From the NCBI GenBank assembly GCA_028706795.1, contig JAQTVK010000026.1, positions 1-9,176 on the forward strand: a stretch of DNA of 9,176 bases. The letters are read 5' to 3'. The position numbers and the translations under genes are program-made. A model generated the notes under the pieces. The model saw only the letters and a program-made list of their open reading frames with translations, was not told where the DNA came from and ran no database searches. Shown in pieces: positions 5,647 through 9,176 of this stretch (positions within the stretch are counted from its first letter, which is position 1; every line of letters begins with the position of its first letter). Source of the stretch: Candidatus Omnitrophota bacterium (GTDB lineage Bacteria > Omnitrophota > Gorgyraeia > Pluralincolimonadales > Pluralincolimonadaceae).

Positions 5647-8057
5647 CTTTCTTCCATGAGCGATTTTACGATATTTACCGCCTCGACCGCGTCGCGCGCG
5701 TAGGCTGAGGCGCCGATCTCTTTGGCGAATGCCTCGGTCACTACCGCGCCGCCGACTATCGTCTTGAAATTGAGGCCTTTCTTCTTTAATCCCTTTATGA
5801 CGCGTTCCATCTGGATCATCGTCGTCGTCATCAGCGAGCTCAAGCCGATTATATCGGCTTTGTTCTTTACCGCTTCTTTTATTATCGTCTCGGCCGGCAC
5901 GCCGCGGCCAAGGTCTAATATTTTATAACCGTGGTTTTCCAGGACCGAGATCACGATATTTTTCCCGATATCATGTATGTCTCCTTCGACCGTCGCGATC
6001 ACGATCGTGCCTTTATCTTCCTCTTCGCCGGGCTTTATCTCTTTTTTGAGCCGCCCGAACGCGCGCTGGACCGCCTCTGCCGACAATATCACCTGCGGGA
6101 GAAAATATTCCCTTTTGCCGAATTTTTCGCCTACTATCTCCAGCGCAGGGATAAGTATCTTGCTGTTTATCTCAAGGGGAGCAATGCCGCGGGAAAGCGC
6201 CTCTTCGACATACGCGGTTATATTATCCTTGTCTCCGTAAAGGACCGCTTCTTTAAGGCGCGTCTTTACGTCCTTATGCGTGCCCGGTTTTGCTTCCGGC
6301 TTTTTCCCCGAAGCTTTCCCGATAGGGCTGAGCGCGGCCTTCAGGAACCTCTTTATCCCGGCTTCGTCCGCAGCGCGCCCCTTCTTTTGTTTCGCGACCC
6401 GGAACATGTTGTCGTCGCTCGGGTTGATTATCGCGAGATCGAGGCCGGATGCGAGCGCCAGCGAGAAGAAATCCGCGTTTATCCTCCTCCGGTTGGGAAG
6501 GCCAAAGGAGACATTGCTCACGCCTAACGAAGAAGGGAAGCCTTTCTTCTTCAGTTCCCCGATCGCCTTGAGCGTCTCTCTCGCCTGCCCCGGTTCCGCC
6601 GAGATCGCCAGAGTGAGCGGGTCTACGATCATATCTTCTTTCTGTATGCCGAGCGCGAGCGCCTTATTTATGACGCGGGCCGCGACTTTAACGCGGGCTT
6701 TCGCGTCCTTCGGGATCCCGCATTTATCCAGGGTCAGGACAAGTATTGCCGCCCCGTATTTTTTCGCGAGCGGCAGGATGAAATTTATCTTCTCCCTCTC
6801 GCCGTTAACCGAATTGATAAGCGGTTTTCCGGAAACTTCCTTCAGCGCCGCTTCGACCGCCGCGGGATTCGCGCTGTCTATCGACACCGGCGCATCGCTG
6901 ACCGCCTGGACCGCCTCTACGGCCGGGACGATAGTCTCCTGCTCGCGCGTACCCGGGACACCGACATTGACATCCAGGATATCCGCGCCTTTCTTGGTCT
7001 CCTCTATCGCCTCGCGCCTGATTATGACCGACTTGCCGGCTTTTATCTCTTCCTGGAGCTCTTTTTTCCCGGTAGGGTTGATCCGCTCGCCTATTATCAA
7101 CGGGCGCGTCCTCAAGTTTAGCTCTACTATCTTCGTCCTCGAGGATAGCCTGAACGCCGGGAGATACTTCCTCTTTGCCGGCCTTTTATTTTTTAATATC
7201 TTTTTCAGTTCATTTATATGTTCCGGCGTGGTGCCGCAGCATCCGCCGATCAAGTTCACGCCCAACCCGGCGAATTCGGCGGCGTATTTCGCGAAAGACT
7301 TCGGGCTCTCGGGGAAATATGTCTTTCCGTTGCGCAATTCCGGGAGTCCCGCGTTCGGAAGGCATGAGACGTATTTATCCGTATAAGGGGTCATCTCCCT
7401 GACCACTTTTACCAGCTCTTTCGGGCCGGTGGAGCAGTTCGTCCCGATAATATCCGCGCCGAGCGATTGGAACAGGACCGCGAACGCCGAGGGCGGAGTG
7501 CCGTACGTGCTGCGCTCGCCGCCTTCAAACGTCATCTGCGCCTGTACCGGTATCCGGCCTCCGGCCTGGCGGGCCGCGATGAATGCCGCCTTCAACTCTT
7601 TTATGTCGGCAAAGGTCTCGAGTATTATCAGGTCGCATCCGCCTTCCTTAAGGGCGCGTACCTGGTCCTCAAAAATTTTAACCGCCTCGTCGAAAGAGAG
7701 GTCGCCCAACGGCGTCAACTGCCTGTCGAGCGGTCCGACCGAGCCGGCGACATATGCTTTGCTAGCAGCCGCGGCCTTCGCGATGCGCGCCGCCTCATAA
7801 TTTATCCTGTCGGCTTCTTTCTCGAGCCCGTACGCCGCGAGTTTTAACTTGTTGCCGCCGAACGAATTCGTTTCGATGATATCGGCGCCGGCCTTTATAT
7901 AATCGAGATGCACGGACCTTATGACATCAGGCCTCAGGAGATTTAATTCCTCGGGACAGGCTCCCGCCTTCAGCGCCCCTGTTTCCTGTAAGACAGTGCC
8001 CAGCGCGCCGTCGTATATTAATATCTCATTTTTTAAGCGGGCCGATATTTTTTTCAT
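5640..8057 (-). CDS. metH: Cobalamin-dependent methionine synthase MetH, short form without reactivation domain
   Basis: The 805-residue enzyme transfers the methyl group of 5-methyl-THF to homocysteine through cobalamin. The homocysteine domain (about 1-290) carries the zinc ligands Cys208 (IGTNCSTGP) and Cys273-Cys274 (GGCCGTTPEH). The folate (pterin-binding) domain (about 310-565) opens with IIGERINPTGKK and includes DVNVG, IDSANP and SNVSFGLP. The helical cap (about 595-675) and the Rossmann B12 domain (about 685-805) follow. His695 in DIHDIG is the lower axial cobalt ligand, with SSLMTTTM and VGGA as the other B12 motifs. The roughly 350-residue C-terminal AdoMet reactivation domain of E. 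coli MetH (about 1227 residues) is absent. It is supplied by the separate gene just upstream, the arrangement known in Thermotoga maritima. The ATG lies 32 nt inside that gene, with AAAGG 3 nt upstream, so coupling is likely. Confidence 0.97.
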   Translation of the reverse strand: MKKISARLKNEILIYDGALGTVLQETGALKAGACPEELNLLRPDVIRSVHLDYIKAGADIIETNSFGGNKLKLAAYGLEKEADRINYEAARIAKAAAASKAYVAGSVGPLDRQLTPLGDLSFDEAVKIFEDQVRALKEGGCDLIILETFADIKELKAAFIAARQAGGRIPVQAQMTFEGGERSTYGTPPSAFAVLFQSLGADIIGTNCSTGPKELVKVVREMTPYTDKYVSCLPNAGLPELRNGKTYFPESPKSFAKYAAEFAGLGVNLIGGCCGTTPEHINELKKILKNKRPAKRKYLPAFRLSSRTKIVELNLRTRPLIIGERINPTGKKELQEEIKAGKSVIIRREAIEETKKGADILDVNVGVPGTREQETIVPAVEAVQAVSDAPVSIDSANPAAVEAALKEVSGKPLINSVNGEREKINFILPLAKKYGAAILVLTLDKCGIPKDAKARVKVAARVINKALALGIQKEDMIVDPLTLAISAEPGQARETLKAIGELKKKGFPSSLGVSNVSFGLPNRRRINADFFSLALASGLDLAIINPSDDNMFRVAKQKKGRAADEAGIKRFLKAALSPIGKASGKKPEAKPGTHKDVKTRLKEAVLYGDKDNITAYVEEALSRGIAPLEINSKILIPALEIVGEKFGKREYFLPQVILSAEAVQRAFGRLKKEIKPGEEEDKGTIVIATVEGDIHDIGKNIVISVLENHGYKILDLGRGVPAETIIKEAVKNKADIIGLSSLMTTTMIQMERVIKGLKKKGLNFKTIVGGAVVTEAFAKEIGASAYARDAVEAVNIVKSLMEERR
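8026..8057 (-). other. Reactivation-gene/metH coding overlap with two A-runs
   Basis: The end of the reactivation gene (ending LKK-TGA) and the start of metH (MKKISARLKN) share 32 nt in different frames. The overlap contains runs of seven and six A. It would keep expression of the enzyme and its repair partner in step. The metH ATG makes an ordinary separate start sufficient. Confidence 0.75.
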
Positions 8058-8691
8058 ACACCTTTCTTATGGGCCTCTGGCCTTTCTTTATAAGGCCGAT
8101 GCAAGCCGTGACCGATTTCTCGGGGACCATGATGCAGCTCTTAACCGCCTTTACGCCTATCCTGTCCGACCTCAGTACCTTCAATATTTTGGGCTGGTCG
8201 AATATAGACCAATCCCCGTAACCCGGACTGAACCGGGGCGTCGCCGCGTAACCTTCGGCCATTGCTTTAGTTTTTATCACATCGTCTACATATCCGGCAA
8301 GCGCCTCGACCGCTTCCGAACCCGCCGCGTCCAGTACGGTCGCGCGCGCGATCTCGCTCTTCGTCACATATCCGTTCACCTTATCGGCAAGGCCGTCGCC
8401 TATGGTGCAGACGAATAACACGGCCTTCTGAGCCCCCTTAAGATGCCTCGCGAGCGCAGGACTTTTTACCGCAAGCTTCGCTTCCGGGAACCTCACCTCG
8501 CCGCCTTTTATGGTGATATCAAATATCCCATAGGCAGCCTTCGGTTCTGCGAGGGAATGGCCCTCCTCGATCACGCCGGAAATGAAGGCGAATATCTTCT
8601 TGTCCGCCTTTGTCTTGTATTTCGCGAATTTAAGGCGTGAGAGGACGAGGGCAACCGGTATCTTTATAGGGATATTCTTCAGAAAGACGAT
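8026..8691 (-). CDS. Stand-alone methionine synthase reactivation (activation-domain) protein
   Basis: The protein corresponds to the AdoMet-binding reactivation module of MetH, which allows reductive remethylation of oxidised cob(II)alamin. The stand-alone homologue in T. maritima is TM0269. The best signature is RFSPGYGDWS, matching the RxxPGY AdoMet-binding motif of E. coli MetH (Arg153, Pro156, Gly157, Tyr158 counted from the ATC at 8691). It is followed by SDRIGVKAVKSCIMVPEKSV. The N-terminal FLKNIPIKI and EEGHSLAEPKAAY also fit the family. The start is unresolved. Coding sequence is open back to the metF TAG at 8701-8703, but the first ATG, GTG or TTG is a GTG at 8574, which would give only 182 residues. 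ATC at 8691 has AGGAG 6 nt upstream and gives 221 residues, and is chosen here tentatively. The 3' end overlaps metH by 32 nt. Confidence 0.8.
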   Translation of the reverse strand: MVFLKNIPIKIPVALVLSRLKFAKYKTKADKKIFAFISGVIEEGHSLAEPKAAYGIFDITIKGGEVRFPEAKLAVKSPALARHLKGAQKAVLFVCTIGDGLADKVNGYVTKSEIARATVLDAAGSEAVEALAGYVDDVIKTKAMAEGYAATPRFSPGYGDWSIFDQPKILKVLRSDRIGVKAVKSCIMVPEKSVTACIGLIKKGQRPIRKVYEKNIGPLKK

Positions 8692-8697
8692 CTTTAT

Positions 8698-8702
8698 CTC
8701 CT
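8698..8702 (-). promoter_or_regulatory. Strong Shine-Dalgarno without a canonical start codon
   Basis: AGGAG overlaps the metF TAG stop and lies 6 nt before an ATC codon (8691-8689), which is ideal spacing for initiation. No ATG, GTG or TTG lies in the reactivation-gene frame near it. It is the main argument for initiation at ATC. Confidence 0.6.
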
Positions 8703-9176
8703 AAAGGCCCGCGGCATCCAGGATGCGGGGGACGAGCTTGTTCCAGCCCAATGACATTATATGGACGCCCTGCGCCAGGCCTTTCAGCTCTTTTATGGTG
8801 CGCGCCGCGATCTCAACGGCCTTCTCCTGTTTATCGGCGGCGCCTTCGACTTCTTTTATCAGGCTGTCGGGTATGAATATACCGGCGACGTTCTTGTTCA
8901 TGAACCTCGCCATATCCGGCGACTTGATGAGGATTATGCCTGCGATAATGCAGGTATTGTAATGCTTGACCTTATCTATGAATCTCGAGAACGCCTTTAT
9001 ATCGTAGACGCCCTGCGTCTGGAAGAACTCGGCGCCGGCCTTCAGTTTCTTCTCGAATTTTATCAGTTCCGGCTCGATCGGGTCAGCGCCGGGGTTCACG
9101 ACCGCGCCGACGCAGAATTCCGGGGCGCCCTTAAGTTCCTTCCCGGCAAGGTCCTTCCCGCTCTCGAGCTTCCTCA
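8701..9176 (-). CDS. metF: 5,10-methylenetetrahydrofolate reductase MetF, C-terminal part (gene begins beyond the window)
   Basis: MetF is the FAD enzyme that reduces 5,10-methylene-THF to 5-methyl-THF, the methyl donor for MetH. Only the last 157 residues are in the window; the 5' end, with the start and most catalytic residues, lies beyond 9176. The visible part reads GAPEFCVGAVVNPGADP, then AEFFQTQGVYDI, AGIILIKSPDMARFMNKN, VAGIFIPD and HIMSLGWNKLVPRIL. These are the later strands and helices of the MetF TIM barrel in the family's usual order, ending at the usual place. The stop is TAG, the only TAG among the eight stop codons visible in the operon, and it is in the same frame as the following reactivation gene. 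Whether a metV partner or a MetF of acetogen type is involved cannot be told from this part. Confidence 0.93.
   Translation of the reverse strand, partial: RKLESGKDLAGKELKGAPEFCVGAVVNPGADPIEPELIKFEKKLKAGAEFFQTQGVYDIKAFSRFIDKVKHYNTCIIAGIILIKSPDMARFMNKNVAGIFIPDSLIKEVEGAADKQEKAVEIAARTIKELKGLAQGVHIMSLGWNKLVPRILDAAGL

Noticed and set aside
6280..7386. Long plus-strand open frame opposite metH (368 codons)
   Set aside because: It is antisense to clearly conserved metH domains, and its translation shows no domain or family motif. The same holds for the plus-strand frame at 2422-3399 opposite nfnB.
8026..8057. Programmed +1 frameshift at AAA AAA TGA fusing the reactivation protein to MetH
   Set aside because: The metH frame is indeed +1, but metH has its own ATG and a purine-rich site, and there is no stimulatory element I can see. 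An ordinary gene overlap explains it.
8026..8574. GTG at 8574 as the true start of the reactivation protein (182 residues)
   Set aside because: It would discard family-like N-terminal sequence and ignore the AGGAG at 8698-8702. I keep it as a fallback only.

Overview
The window reads as one tightly packed operon of nine genes, all on the minus strand, so transcription runs from high to low coordinates. In transcription order it contains: the 3' part of metF (5,10-methylenetetrahydrofolate reductase), a free-standing methionine synthase reactivation-domain protein, a short metH (homocysteine, folate and cobalamin modules), panB (ketopantoate hydroxymethyltransferase), nfnA and nfnB (two-subunit flavin/iron-sulfur NAD(P)H-ferredoxin oxidoreductase), an unrecognised lipoprotein, mnmA (tRNA 2-thiouridylase), and the 5' part of a larE-like PP-loop sulfurtransferase. 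Neighbours overlap or are separated by at most 31 nt, apart from the unresolved start of the reactivation gene. No promoter, terminator, RNA gene, repeat, CRISPR array or mobile element is visible. No stretch over 300 bases lacks a gene.

The genes form three functional blocks. Positions 9176 to about 4780 are a one-carbon block: MetF makes 5-methyl-THF from 5,10-methylene-THF, MetH passes the methyl group to homocysteine through cobalamin, the reactivation protein should rescue oxidised cobalamin, and PanB draws on the same methylene-THF pool for pantothenate/CoA. Positions 4748 to 2545 are a redox block (NfnAB-type) that could balance NADH, NADPH and reduced ferredoxin. Positions 2540 to 1 hold a membrane-anchored lipoprotein of unknown role and two adjacent ATP-dependent PP-loop sulfur transferases.

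The organism is probably an anaerobic, uncultivated-lineage bacterium. The evidence is the split, Thermotoga-style methionine synthase, the Nfn-type complex, moderate GC with frequent ATA and AGG codons, and extreme gene packing. An Omnitrophota-like source would fit, but this is inference from general impression and not a database match.

The oddest point is the start of the reactivation-domain gene. The conserved-looking N-terminal coding sequence runs right back to the metF stop codon (TAG, same frame), yet holds no ATG, GTG or TTG until a GTG that would cut off about 40 residues. A good Shine-Dalgarno sequence lies 6 nt before an ATC codon, which suggests a rare AUC start, TAG readthrough, or a base error.
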